Assembly: GCF_014648435.1 (NCBI RefSeq)
Contig: NZ_BMRC01000043.1
Coordinates: 1 to 62,443 of the forward strand
Source: Nonomuraea spiralis
Lineage (GTDB): Bacteria; Actinomycetota; Actinomycetes; Streptosporangiales; Streptosporangiaceae
Length of the DNA stretch: 62,443 bases
Direction of reading: 5' to 3'
A program made the position numbers and the translations under genes. Below, piece after piece: positions 49,403 to 57,609 of the stretch (its first letter is position 1; the number at the start of each line of letters is the position of its first letter). The notes beneath the pieces are model-generated. The model had not been told where the DNA came from. It saw nothing but the letters and a program-made list of their open reading frames with translations, and made no database searches.

Positions 49403-51244
49403 TCAGCTCCCCGCGGCGCGTTCCCGCAGCACCCGGCGCTGCTGCTCCAGCGCCACCAGCTCGCCGAACAGCTTGTTGTACTCCTGCTGTTCCTCCACCG
49501 GATTGAGCCGCTGGATACGGGACTTGACCTGGGCGATGGCACGGTCGACCGCGATCGCCTCGATGGCCGCCAGCATCGCCCCCGCGTAGCGCTCCTCGGC
49601 ATGGGCGTCGGCCTGGATCGGCTCCACCGCGAACCTCGTCACCAGCCCCCTGGCGCTCTCGTCGTGGGCCTGCTCCAGCAGCCGGTCGACCCACTCCCGG
49701 CCGCCGTGGCCGGCCGAACCGGCGCCCCCGGCGGCCACGATGACCTTGTGCAGCACGACGTGGTCGGGCGCGGTGAACGCCTGCTGGTCGAGCGCGTCGA
49801 AACGCGGCCCGAGCAGCGCGGGCCGCTGGACGGCCAGCTTGAGCAGCTCACCCTCCACCCGCACACCCGGATCGACGGGCGCCGCCTTGGGGGCGCGCTG
49901 GGGCCGCCCCTGCTGGGTGTTCGCGACCTCGCCGATGCGCTGCATGACGAAACGCTCGTCCATGAACCCGAGCCACCGGTCGAGGTCGATGGCGTAGCGC
50001 TTGCGCAGGCCGACGTCCTTGATCCCGGCCACGATCGGCGCCGCCGCGTCGAGGGCCGCGATCTTGCCCTCGTTGCTGCGCAGGTCGTAACGGGAGATGG
50101 TGCTCCGGATGGCGAACTGGAACAGCGGCTCCCGGCTCGCGATGAGGTCGCGCACCGCCGCGTCGCCCTGCTTGATCCGCAGGTCGCAGGGGTCGAGCCC
50201 GTCGCTCTGCACCGCCACGTACGTCTGCGTGACGAACTTCTGCTCGTCGGCGAAGGCCCGCAGCGCCGCCTTCTGACCGGCCGCGTCGCCGTCGAAGGTG
50301 AAGATCACCTCGCCGCGGAACTCGGCCTGGTCGAGCAGGAACCGGCGCAGGATCTTGATGTGCTCCTCGCCGAACGACGTGCCGCACGTGGCCACCGCGG
50401 TGGGCACACCGGCCAGATGACAGGCCATCACGTCGGTGTATCCCTCGACGATCACGGCTTGGGCGCGCTTGCTGATCTCCCGTTTGGCGAGGTCGATCCC
50501 ATAAAGCACCTGGCTCTTCTTGTAAAGCGGCGAGTCAGGCGTATTCAGATATTTCGGACCATCATCGGAATCAAGCAACTTGCGGGCGCCGAATCCGATC
50601 ACGTCGCCCGTGGCGTCCCTGATCGGCCAGACCAGCCGCCCCCTGAAGCGGTCGATCGGCCCGCGCCGGCCCTCCCGCGCCAGGCCGCCCTTGACCAGCT
50701 CGTCGGCGGTGAACCCGCGCCCCATCAGATGACGCGCCAGCGCCTCCCACTCGGCCGGCGCGTAGCCGACCCCGAACGCCTCGGCGTCGGCGCGCTCGAA
50801 CCCCCGCTCGGACAGGAACCGCCGCCCCGGGGCCGCGTCGGGCCCGAACAACTTCTCGGCGTAGAACTCCGCGGCCACCCTGTGGGCCTCGATCAGCCGG
50901 GCCCGCTCGCCGTGGTCACGCTTGGGGACGTAGCCGCCCTGCTCGTACTGAAGCTGGATGCCGGCCCGCTGGGCCAGCCGCTCGACCGCCTCACCGAACG
51001 GCAGGTGCTCGATCTTCTCGACGAACGTGATCACGTCGCCGCCTTCCCCGCACCCGAAACAGAAGTACATTCCGCGCTCGGGGGTGACGTTGAAGGACGG
51101 GCTCTTCTCGTCGTGGAAGGGGCACAGGCCCTTGAGGTTGCCCCCTCCGGCGTTGCGCAACTGGATGTGCTCGCCGATCACGTCGGCGATGGGTGAGCGC
51201 TCACGTACGAGCGCGATGTCGACATCACGGATCCGGCCAGCCAC
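49403..51244 (-). CDS. dnaG: DNA primase
   Basis: A 613-aa primase, the normal length. The N-terminal CHC2-type zinc-binding domain has CPFHDEKSPSF and YFCFGCGEGGD; the central Toprim region has VIVEGYTDVMACH and TFDGDAAGQKAA with the metal-binding acids; the C-terminal part is the helicase-binding helical domain (about 430-613). Makes RNA primers for Okazaki fragments. GTG start at 51244. Upstream of rpoD on the same strand, the usual macromolecular-synthesis grouping. Confidence 0.96.
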   Translation of the reverse strand: MAGRIRDVDIALVRERSPIADVIGEHIQLRNAGGGNLKGLCPFHDEKSPSFNVTPERGMYFCFGCGEGGDVITFVEKIEHLPFGEAVERLAQRAGIQLQYEQGGYVPKRDHGERARLIEAHRVAAEFYAEKLFGPDAAPGRRFLSERGFERADAEAFGVGYAPAEWEALARHLMGRGFTADELVKGGLAREGRRGPIDRFRGRLVWPIRDATGDVIGFGARKLLDSDDGPKYLNTPDSPLYKKSQVLYGIDLAKREISKRAQAVIVEGYTDVMACHLAGVPTAVATCGTSFGEEHIKILRRFLLDQAEFRGEVIFTFDGDAAGQKAALRAFADEQKFVTQTYVAVQSDGLDPCDLRIKQGDAAVRDLIASREPLFQFAIRSTISRYDLRSNEGKIAALDAAAPIVAGIKDVGLRKRYAIDLDRWLGFMDERFVMQRIGEVANTQQGRPQRAPKAAPVDPGVRVEGELLKLAVQRPALLGPRFDALDQQAFTAPDHVVLHKVIVAAGGAGSAGHGGREWVDRLLEQAHDESARGLVTRFAVEPIQADAHAEERYAGAMLAAIEAIAVDRAIAQVKSRIQRLNPVEEQQEYNKLFGELVALEQQRRVLRERAAGS

Positions 51245-51453
51245 GCCGGTGAGTCTATTCCGCCCGACCGACGGTTCCGCCCGATGCGGGGTGTCCCGTG
51301 CCCGGTGAACGGCGAGGCAAGGGCGGTGGACGCCCAGGGAAGGCGTGCGTCACCTCTGGGTTGCTAAAGGGGGAAACTGGTGATGCGGAACCCCGCGGTC
51401 GGCTACAAATGTGGGGGTTGTCGGTGGAAACGGTGACACGGGTAGGGAAGATC

Positions 51454-52350
51454 ATGCAATCGGGGCATTTCGTACGATGGGCGGCCGTCGTCGGCGCCGT
51501 GCTGCTCACCGGCGCCTGTGCCCAGGCGACCGGGGTGGCGGGCGTCAGCGCCCAATCGCCCTCCACCGCTCCGGCCACGAGCACCCCTGACACCACCCCG
51601 GCGGTGACCGCGACCATTCCCTCGCCCAGCCCGTCCCAGCAGGCCGCCGAGCAGCCGCCCAAGGGGGACGACCCGGTCAAGGTGCCGCCGCCCAAGTTGT
51701 CGAAGTTCACCTACGCCTTCCCGGTCAAGGGCTGCGCCACGACGTACCAGCGCAGCCTGCTCGTGTTGCCCAAGACGACGATCTGGGCCGCGCAGGGCTG
51801 TTCGTTCGTCGCGCCGATCGACGGTGTCGTGGACGAGGTCAACATCAAGAACCGGTGGGCGCCCTCCACCGACAAGGGCGCCGACCGCGAGGGCAGGTTC
51901 GTCACGATCATCGGCGACGACGGCGTGCGCTACCTCGGCGGTCACCTCGACTCGGTCGCCGAGGGCGTCAGACCGGGCGTACGGGTCAAGGCCGGGCAGG
52001 TGCTCGGCCGGGTGGGCAGGTCGGGCAACGCCCGCGACACCGGCTCGAACCTCTACTTCGCGATCTCGTGGAAGACCGCTCCGGCCTACTGGTGGGTACG
52101 CCGGGGCATGGTCGAGCCGTGGGACTACCTGGACGCCTGGCTGTCGGGCAACCGTACGCTCTCCCCGCGGAAGGAGACGCTGGCGATGCGCGGCAGGCTC
52201 GGTGAGACGCCGGGCTGCGTGGTCCAGTGCAAGCCGAAGAAGGTGCCGCAGGCCAGCAAGAAGCCCCGCAAACCGCAGACGGACGAGAAGGACGAGAAGG
52301 ACGACAGCCCGATCACGGCGAACCCGTCGACAACTCCTTTTGGTCAATGA
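51454..52350 (+). CDS. Lipoprotein with degenerate LytM/M23 domain
   Basis: A 298-aa exported protein. The ATG at 51454 has AGGGAAG upstream; the open frame begins earlier (51298) but precedes the signal peptide. A lipobox (VLLTGAC, Cys at about 23) is followed by a Thr/Pro/Ser linker and an M23/LytM-like domain (about 90-235) with FVAPIDGVVDEV, LGGHLDSVAEGV and VGRSGNARDTGSNLYFAISW. Active M23 enzymes have HxxxD and a final HxH; here the HxH position reads NLYFA and no HxxxD is seen, so it is probably non-catalytic, like regulatory LytM proteins. The C-terminus is Lys/Asp-rich. Its 3' end overlaps the next convergent gene by 38 bp. Confidence 0.82.
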   Translation: MQSGHFVRWAAVVGAVLLTGACAQATGVAGVSAQSPSTAPATSTPDTTPAVTATIPSPSPSQQAAEQPPKGDDPVKVPPPKLSKFTYAFPVKGCATTYQRSLLVLPKTTIWAAQGCSFVAPIDGVVDEVNIKNRWAPSTDKGADREGRFVTIIGDDGVRYLGGHLDSVAEGVRPGVRVKAGQVLGRVGRSGNARDTGSNLYFAISWKTAPAYWWVRRGMVEPWDYLDAWLSGNRTLSPRKETLAMRGRLGETPGCVVQCKPKKVPQASKKPRKPQTDEKDEKDDSPITANPSTTPFGQ

Positions 52351-53476
52351 CGGCGCCCGACCTGATCAACTCCTGGATCTCGGGCACGGCGTCCCGGGTG
52401 TTGACGCCCATGCCGGCGATCACCCGGCCGTCGCGCAGCCAGTACGCGACGAACCGCAGGTCCTCCACCGACCCCCGGTGGACGATCTCGTCGTAGCCGT
52501 CGATGTCGCCGGAGAACTCCATGCGCAGGTCGTACTGGCCGGTGGAGAGGTACGGGAGCTCGTCGTGGACGACGTCCTGGCCGAGCATGGCGCGGGCGGC
52601 GGCGGGGCCGCCCCTGAGGGCGCCGGCGCGGTGTTCGACGCGGACGTGCCGGCCGTACAGGGGGTGGAAGGGTTCGGCGGCGTCGCCGGCGGCGTACACG
52701 TCGGGGTGTGAGGTGCGCAGGGAGGCGTCGGTGTGGATGCCGTGCCCGACGGCCAGTCCCGCGTCACGGGCCAGTTCCGCCTCGGGGACGACGCCGATGC
52801 CGGCCACCACGAGGTCGGCCGTCAGCCGTTCCCCCGTGCTGAGGCGTACGCCGGTCTTGGTGACCTCGGCGACCGCGGTCCCGAAGCGCAGGTCGACGCC
52901 GTTGCGGATGTGCAGGCGGGCGAACACGCCGCCCAGTTCGGGGCCGAGGGCGCGGTGCAGGGCGGTGGGCTCGCGCTCGACGACGGTGACCCGGCAGCCC
53001 GCCGCGCGGGCCGCCGCGGCGCTCTCCAGCCCGATCCAGGACGCGCCGACCACGATCACGCTGCCGCCTTCGGCCAGGCGCCGCCTGAGCGCCTCGCTGT
53101 CCTCGACCGTACGCAGGTAGTAGGCGGGGCCCGGCAGGCGGCGCGGGGTGGCGCCGGTCGCGATCAGCAGCTTGTCGTAGGCCCGGCGGGACCCGTTGGC
53201 GAACCTGACGACGTGGTTGCGGGGCTCGACGCGGGTGACGGGCAGGCCGAGCCGCAGTTCCACGTCGTTGTCGGCGTACCACTCCGGGGGGTGGACGAAG
53301 ATCTTCTCTCGCTCGCTCCCGCCGCGCAGGTACTCCTTGGACAGGGGCGGTCGTTCGTACGGGCGTTCGCTCTCGGCACCGGCGAGGACGACCTCGCCGT
53401 CGAAGCCCTCCTCGCGCAACGTCTGCGCCGCCTTGGCTCCCGCAAGGCCCGCGCCGACGATCACAAATGTGGCCAT
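52313..53476 (-). CDS. Ferredoxin reductase-type FAD/NAD(P) oxidoreductase
   Basis: A 387-aa pyridine-nucleotide flavoprotein. The FAD motif is FVIVGAGLAGAKAAQTL, the NAD(P) motif is VIVVGASWIGLESAAAA, and the second FAD site is YAAGDAAEPF. It matches ThcD/RhoD-type ferredoxin reductases and related NADH oxidases. The ATG at 53476 has only a weak ribosome site. It lies between dnaG and dgt on the same strand as both, and could reduce a P450-partner ferredoxin, but no ferredoxin is adjacent. Confidence 0.88.
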   Translation of the reverse strand: MATFVIVGAGLAGAKAAQTLREEGFDGEVVLAGAESERPYERPPLSKEYLRGGSEREKIFVHPPEWYADNDVELRLGLPVTRVEPRNHVVRFANGSRRAYDKLLIATGATPRRLPGPAYYLRTVEDSEALRRRLAEGGSVIVVGASWIGLESAAAARAAGCRVTVVEREPTALHRALGPELGGVFARLHIRNGVDLRFGTAVAEVTKTGVRLSTGERLTADLVVAGIGVVPEAELARDAGLAVGHGIHTDASLRTSHPDVYAAGDAAEPFHPLYGRHVRVEHRAGALRGGPAAARAMLGQDVVHDELPYLSTGQYDLRMEFSGDIDGYDEIVHRGSVEDLRFVAYWLRDGRVIAGMGVNTRDAVPEIQELIRSGAVIDQKELSTGSP

Positions 53477-53553
53477 GCGCGCAGTATCCGCCGAGCGGGC
53501 AGGTCCGGAAAGCCGCTCGTGGCGGCGGTCCGGCCGTCAGGAACGGGGTGGCG

Positions 53554-54774
53554 TCACTTCGACAGGCGCCGGTGCCAGGCCACGGCTGAGGTGTCGGTGA
53601 GTGAGGCGATCTGGTCGATCACGACGCGCACCCGGGCCGGGTCGTCGGGGGCCTCGGCGAACGCGGGCCGGAAGGCGGGTTCGAGGGTGCCGGGGGCGCC
53701 GAGCGTGATCAACGAGGCCAGTTCGGTGATGAGCTCGCGCTGCCTGGCCTGGTTGGCGTGGTGGCCCTCGGTGGTCATCACGTAGTGGGCGGTGACGCCC
53801 TTGAGCAGGGCGCACTCCAGCAGCGTGGCGTGCGGGACGACGAGGTCGGCGCGGTGGCGGGCGCCGTGGACCTCCCTGGTCGCGGTCTGGGCCGAACGGC
53901 AGAACCGGCCGATCAGGCCGCTGGTGAGCGCCTTGAGCCCGGCCAGGTCGGCGAGCGTGGCCTCGAAGTGGCGCGGCCACAGCGGGTCGGCGAGCAGCTT
54001 GGCGAAGACCTCCTCCAGCTCGTTGAGGTCGGCGCCGGGCGCGTACCAGGTGTGGGTGATCCGGGCCACCGCGCCGCGTTCCACGGGCGACTGGAGCGCC
54101 TCGGGCGTGACGTGGCCGGAGTGGAGGGCGTCCTCCAGGTCGTGGACGGAGTAGGCCACGTCGTCGGCCCAGTCCATGATCTGGGCCTCGAAGCTGACGC
54201 GGCCTTCCGGGGCGCCGTCCCTGATCCACTCGAAGACGGGCAGGTCGTCGTGGTAGACGCCGAACTTCGGGGACTTCTCGCACGTCCAGGGGTATTTGAC
54301 GGAGGCGTCGAGGGCGGCTCTGGTGAGGTTGAGGCCGGCGCTGCGGCCGTCCTCGGTGAGCACCTTGGCCTCCAGCCGGGTGAGCAGGCGCAGGCTCTGG
54401 GCGTTGCCCTCGAAGCCGCCGCAGGAGGTGGCCAGCGCGTTGAGCGCCACCTCGCCGTTGTGCCCGAACGGCGGATGGCCGAGGTCATGGGCCAGGCAGG
54501 CGGTCTCGACCAGGTCGGGGTCGACGCCGAGCGTGGCGCCCATCTCCCTGCCGACCTGGGCGCATTCGAGCGAGTGGGTCAGCCGGGTGCGCGGGATGTG
54601 CTGGCCGCCGCCGAGCGTGTCGCCGGGGCCCACGACCTGCGTCTTGGCCGCCAGCCTGCGCAGCGCGGCGCTGTGCAGGACGCGGGCGCGGTCGCGTTCG
54701 AACGCGGCGCGTCCGGGGTTGCCGGGAGGTTCGGGAACCCATCGTTCCTGGTCGTGCTCGTCGTAGTTCGACAT
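53554..54774 (-). CDS. dgt: Deoxyguanosinetriphosphate triphosphohydrolase
   Basis: A 406-aa HD-domain dNTPase. The N-terminal RVLHSAALRRLAAKTQV is followed by the HD residues in TRLTHSLECAQVG (His at about 67) and CLAHDLGHPPFGHNGE (His-Asp at about 96-97), with a later Asp in IMDWADDVAYSVHDLED. The enzyme hydrolyses dGTP to deoxyguanosine and triphosphate. Start at ATG 54774; TTGACA lies about 45 bp upstream on the minus strand but with a poor -10. Divergent from the M48 peptidase. Confidence 0.93.
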   Translation of the reverse strand: MSNYDEHDQERWVPEPPGNPGRAAFERDRARVLHSAALRRLAAKTQVVGPGDTLGGGQHIPRTRLTHSLECAQVGREMGATLGVDPDLVETACLAHDLGHPPFGHNGEVALNALATSCGGFEGNAQSLRLLTRLEAKVLTEDGRSAGLNLTRAALDASVKYPWTCEKSPKFGVYHDDLPVFEWIRDGAPEGRVSFEAQIMDWADDVAYSVHDLEDALHSGHVTPEALQSPVERGAVARITHTWYAPGADLNELEEVFAKLLADPLWPRHFEATLADLAGLKALTSGLIGRFCRSAQTATREVHGARHRADLVVPHATLLECALLKGVTAHYVMTTEGHHANQARQRELITELASLITLGAPGTLEPAFRPAFAEAPDDPARVRVVIDQIASLTDTSAVAWHRRLSK

Positions 54775-54855
54775 CGGTGCAGTGATTTTATCCAGTTTCC
54801 CGTCTCCGCTAGTGTCAAGCCTCGCGAGAACCCCCTTCCCCGGGAGCCCTCCCCC

Positions 54856-56346
54856 ATGACGACAGCGTTCCGAGCTGTGCTGGCCTTCAGCCTGCTCGCC
54901 GGCTTCTACGTGCTGGTCGGCATCATCCTGGCGGCCGCCGTGTTCTTCGACGTCCTGCTGGTGACCGACTTCCGCGTCAGGGGGCTGACGGTCGCGATCG
55001 CGCTCACGCTGGCCGCGGGCGCGATGGTGCGGGCGCTGTTCATGGTCGGTCGCCGCCGGTCGGGCGAGCAGCCGGGCGTGCCGGTGGGCCGCGAGCACGA
55101 GCCCGCGCTCTGGCAGGCGGTGGAGGACCTGTCCCGGCGGGTGCGCACCGCGCCGCCGGACGAGATCCGGCTCGTACCCGAGGTCAACGCGGCGGTCTCG
55201 GAGGACACCCGGTTCCTGGGGATGCGGGCCACGCGGCGGCGCATGTTCATCGGGCTGCCGCTGCTGCAGACCCTCACCGTGGACGAGATGCGCGCGGTGC
55301 TCGGGCACGAGCTGGGCCACTACAGCGGGGCCCACACCCGGCTCGGCGCGCCGGTCTACCGGGGGCGGGTCTCACTGGTCGCGGTGGTGCAGGGGCTCGG
55401 CGACCATCCGCTCCTCCGGCGGCTCTTCGCCCTGTACACCAAGCTCTACCTGCGGGTCTCCCAGGCGGTGTCGCGCCGACAGGAGCTGGAGGCCGACGAG
55501 TTCGCGGTGTCGATCGGCGGGCGGGAGGCCATGGCGGGCGCGCTGCGTAAGATCCACAACACCGCCCTGGCCTGGGACCTGTACGCCGGCGACTACCTGT
55601 CGCTGACGGGCGTGGGCGGCGCGCGGCCGGCGTCGGTGTTCGGCGGCTTCCACGCGCTGCTGAACGACCCGGTCCGGCAGGCCGAGCTCGCCCGGCTGAG
55701 CGAGCGGCCCAAGGAGGTCTCGCCGTACGACTCCCATCCCGGTCTGGCCGACCGCCTGGCCGCCATCGAACGGCTGCCCGAGCCGGAGCAGGTCCCCGAC
55801 CCGCGGTCGGCGCTGACGCTGCTGCGCGACCCCGACGTCGCGGCCGAGGCGGTGGAGCGGTCGATGTGGACGCCGGAGGCGCTGGCCGGGCTGCGGCCGG
55901 TCCCGTGGGACGAGCTGGTGGCCCAGGGCGTCTACGCCGGGCGCAACGCCGACGCGCTGCACGACCTGGCGGTGGCGGGGCAGCGGGTGATGGGGGCCAC
56001 GCGGCCCTATCTCGACGCGGCCTTCGAGGCGATCGCCAGAGGGCGGCAGGCCGAGCTGGAGGAGCAGCTTCGCGGGCTGGGGTGGAAGCCGTCGGAGACG
56101 CTGCTGGCCGGGGTGCTGGGGCAGGCGCTGGAGGCGGTGCTGATCCGGCTCGGCGAGGCCAGGTGGACGCTGTCCTGGTCGGGTCCCGCGCGGCTGCTGT
56201 ACGAGGACGGCGAGGAGGTGGCCCTGGCCGAGTACGCGGCCCAGGTGGCGGCCGATCCGGCGGCCGTGGCCGGGATGCGGCAATGGCTGGGCGACCACGG
56301 CATGCGCCACGACTACGTGCCGGTCGAGGAGCCCCTGGACCGCTAG
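54856..56346 (+). CDS. M48 family metallopeptidase, membrane-anchored
   Basis: A 496-aa Zn peptidase related to HtpX/Ste24. Two N-terminal membrane helices (about residues 8-30 and 43-63) precede the catalytic core with GHELGHYSG (His at about 151 and 155) and the third zinc ligand Glu in LEADEFAV (about 212). The C-terminal 220 residues are hydrophilic and unassigned. ATG at 54856 follows CGGGAG. Converges with the GNAT gene; both stops share CTAG. Confidence 0.9.
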   Translation: MTTAFRAVLAFSLLAGFYVLVGIILAAAVFFDVLLVTDFRVRGLTVAIALTLAAGAMVRALFMVGRRRSGEQPGVPVGREHEPALWQAVEDLSRRVRTAPPDEIRLVPEVNAAVSEDTRFLGMRATRRRMFIGLPLLQTLTVDEMRAVLGHELGHYSGAHTRLGAPVYRGRVSLVAVVQGLGDHPLLRRLFALYTKLYLRVSQAVSRRQELEADEFAVSIGGREAMAGALRKIHNTALAWDLYAGDYLSLTGVGGARPASVFGGFHALLNDPVRQAELARLSERPKEVSPYDSHPGLADRLAAIERLPEPEQVPDPRSALTLLRDPDVAAEAVERSMWTPEALAGLRPVPWDELVAQGVYAGRNADALHDLAVAGQRVMGATRPYLDAAFEAIARGRQAELEEQLRGLGWKPSETLLAGVLGQALEAVLIRLGEARWTLSWSGPARLLYEDGEEVALAEYAAQVAADPAAVAGMRQWLGDHGMRHDYVPVEEPLDR

Positions 56347-56819
56347 TCGCGGGCCGCCGGGGGCTCGGCGGGACGGGGGTGACGGACCATGAGGACGTCG
56401 ACCGGGTCCTCGGTCTCGACGGTGAAGCCGTGCCGCTCGTAGAGGCGCTGGGCGGCGCTGCCGCGCAGCACGACCAGGCGTACGGGCACGCCGTCGGCGT
56501 CCGCGCGTCCCAGCAGGGTGCGCAGGACGGCCGTGCCGAGGCCGCGGCCCTGGAGTCCGGGGGCGAGGTAGAAGTGTTCCAGCCAGCGCCCGTCCGCGGC
56601 GGGGCGGAGGGTGACGCAGCCGCCGAAGCCGCCGCCGGCCAGGATGACGGACGTGTGCCCGGGGGCGAAGGACTCGCGGAAGCGCTGGCGTACGCGGTGC
56701 TCGTCGTACCGGCCCAGCCGCTCCAGGTCGGGGCGCATCACCGTCGCCCGCAGCTCCGCGATCGCCTCCACCTCCTCCGGCCCGGCGGCGCGCAGCTCCC
56801 ACTCCACAGGATCTTTCAT
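56343..56819 (-). CDS. GNAT family N-acetyltransferase
   Basis: A 158-aa GNAT protein. The acetyl-CoA pyrophosphate loop is GLQGRGLGTAVLR (about residues 95-107) and the C-terminal strand is RLYERHGFTVE. The ATG at 56819 (MKDPVEWELRAAG) fits the family; the frame extends to 56873. Ribosome site weak. Its stop overlaps the M48 stop on a shared CTAG (56343-56346). Substrate unknown. Confidence 0.87.
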   Translation of the reverse strand: MKDPVEWELRAAGPEEVEAIAELRATVMRPDLERLGRYDEHRVRQRFRESFAPGHTSVILAGGGFGGCVTLRPAADGRWLEHFYLAPGLQGRGLGTAVLRTLLGRADADGVPVRLVVLRGSAAQRLYERHGFTVETEDPVDVLMVRHPRPAEPPAARD

Positions 56820-56947
56820 GGCGTGAAGTATCCCAATAGCCCGTTTTCTGGCGATCTCCGGGTCGGTGCACATGAAGTCAACGGATCCTCAACCGCGGGC
56901 TCTTAGGGTCCGTCCCAGGAAGCCACGCGCAGGGAAGGGAACCCGTC

Positions 56948-57055
56948 GTGAACCTCGGCGTACCGGAGATCGTCATCGGACTCGTGCTCTTCTTGCTCCT
57001 GATCGGGGCCGTGGTGTTCGGCGCCGTCGTGCTGGCGAACCGGCTGCGCAGATAG
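56948..57055 (+). CDS. Tiny single-TM protein (35 aa)
   Basis: GTG at 56948 preceded by AGGGAAGGGA gives MNLGVPEIVIGLVLFLLLIG, then a continuation of the same hydrophobic stretch and a cationic end RLRR. It is one membrane helix with a short basic tail. The start LGVPEIVIGL resembles the N-terminus of TatA, but the FG-KKLP hinge and amphipathic helix are missing. It ends 10 bp before the next gene, so may be co-transcribed with it. Confidence 0.6.
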   Translation: MNLGVPEIVIGLVLFLLLIGAVVFGAVVLANRLRR

Positions 57056-57065
57056 CCTCGCGACC

Positions 57066-57590
57066 GTGCGGCACGTACTCACCACACCTCGGCTGGTCCT
57101 GCGCCCGGTGACCCGGGACGACGAGGACGCGTTGACCGTCCACTGGCGGGCGTCCGACGTGCGGAGGTTCCTGTTCGACGGGGAGGTCCTGCCCGCGGAG
57201 GAGATCGCGGAGGCGATCGAGGACAGCGTCCGGAGCCTGGCCGGGCCGCCGGGCGGCGCCGGGGACGTGGCGGCGCTGTGGGTGGTCACGGAGGCCGGCG
57301 CGGGCACGCTGGTGGGCACGGCCGGGCTGCGTCCGCTGGACGACGCCGGGACCGAGCTGTTCTACAGCCTGGCGCCGGAGGTCTGGGGCAAGGGCTACGC
57401 CACCGAGGCCGCCGGGGCCGTGCTGGAGTTCGCGCTCGGCCCGCTGGGCCTGCCCGAGGTGCTGGCCGAGATCGACGAGGGCAACACGGCCTCGGCCGCG
57501 GTCGCCGGGCGGCTGGGGATGACGCCGTTCGACGTGGTCCCGGGGCTGCTCGGCCCGATGGTGCGCTACCGGCGGGCGGCCGGGGCCTGA
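57066..57590 (+). CDS. GNAT family N-acetyltransferase (RimJ/RimL-like)
   Basis: A 174-aa acetyltransferase beginning MRHVLTTPRLVLRPVTRDDED, the usual RimJ/RimL N-terminus, with PEVWGKGYATEAAGAVLEF as the acetyl-CoA loop and DEGNTASAAVAGRLGM near the C-terminus. GTG start at 57066. Its stop codon lies in the loop of a 12-bp hairpin that also terminates ppdK. Acceptor unknown. Confidence 0.88.
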   Translation: MRHVLTTPRLVLRPVTRDDEDALTVHWRASDVRRFLFDGEVLPAEEIAEAIEDSVRSLAGPPGGAGDVAALWVVTEAGAGTLVGTAGLRPLDDAGTELFYSLAPEVWGKGYATEAAGAVLEFALGPLGLPEVLAEIDEGNTASAAVAGRLGMTPFDVVPGLLGPMVRYRRAAGA

Positions 57591-57602
57591 GCCCCGGCCG
57601 CC
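57575..57602. terminator. Terminator with stop codon in its loop
   Basis: GGCGGCCGGGGC pairs perfectly with GCCCCGGCCGCC around loop CTGA, and the TGA in the loop (57588-57590) is the acetyltransferase stop. The 12-bp stem lies between that gene and the convergent ppdK (stop 57610). Confidence 0.7.
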
Positions 57603-57609
57603 GCGCGGG

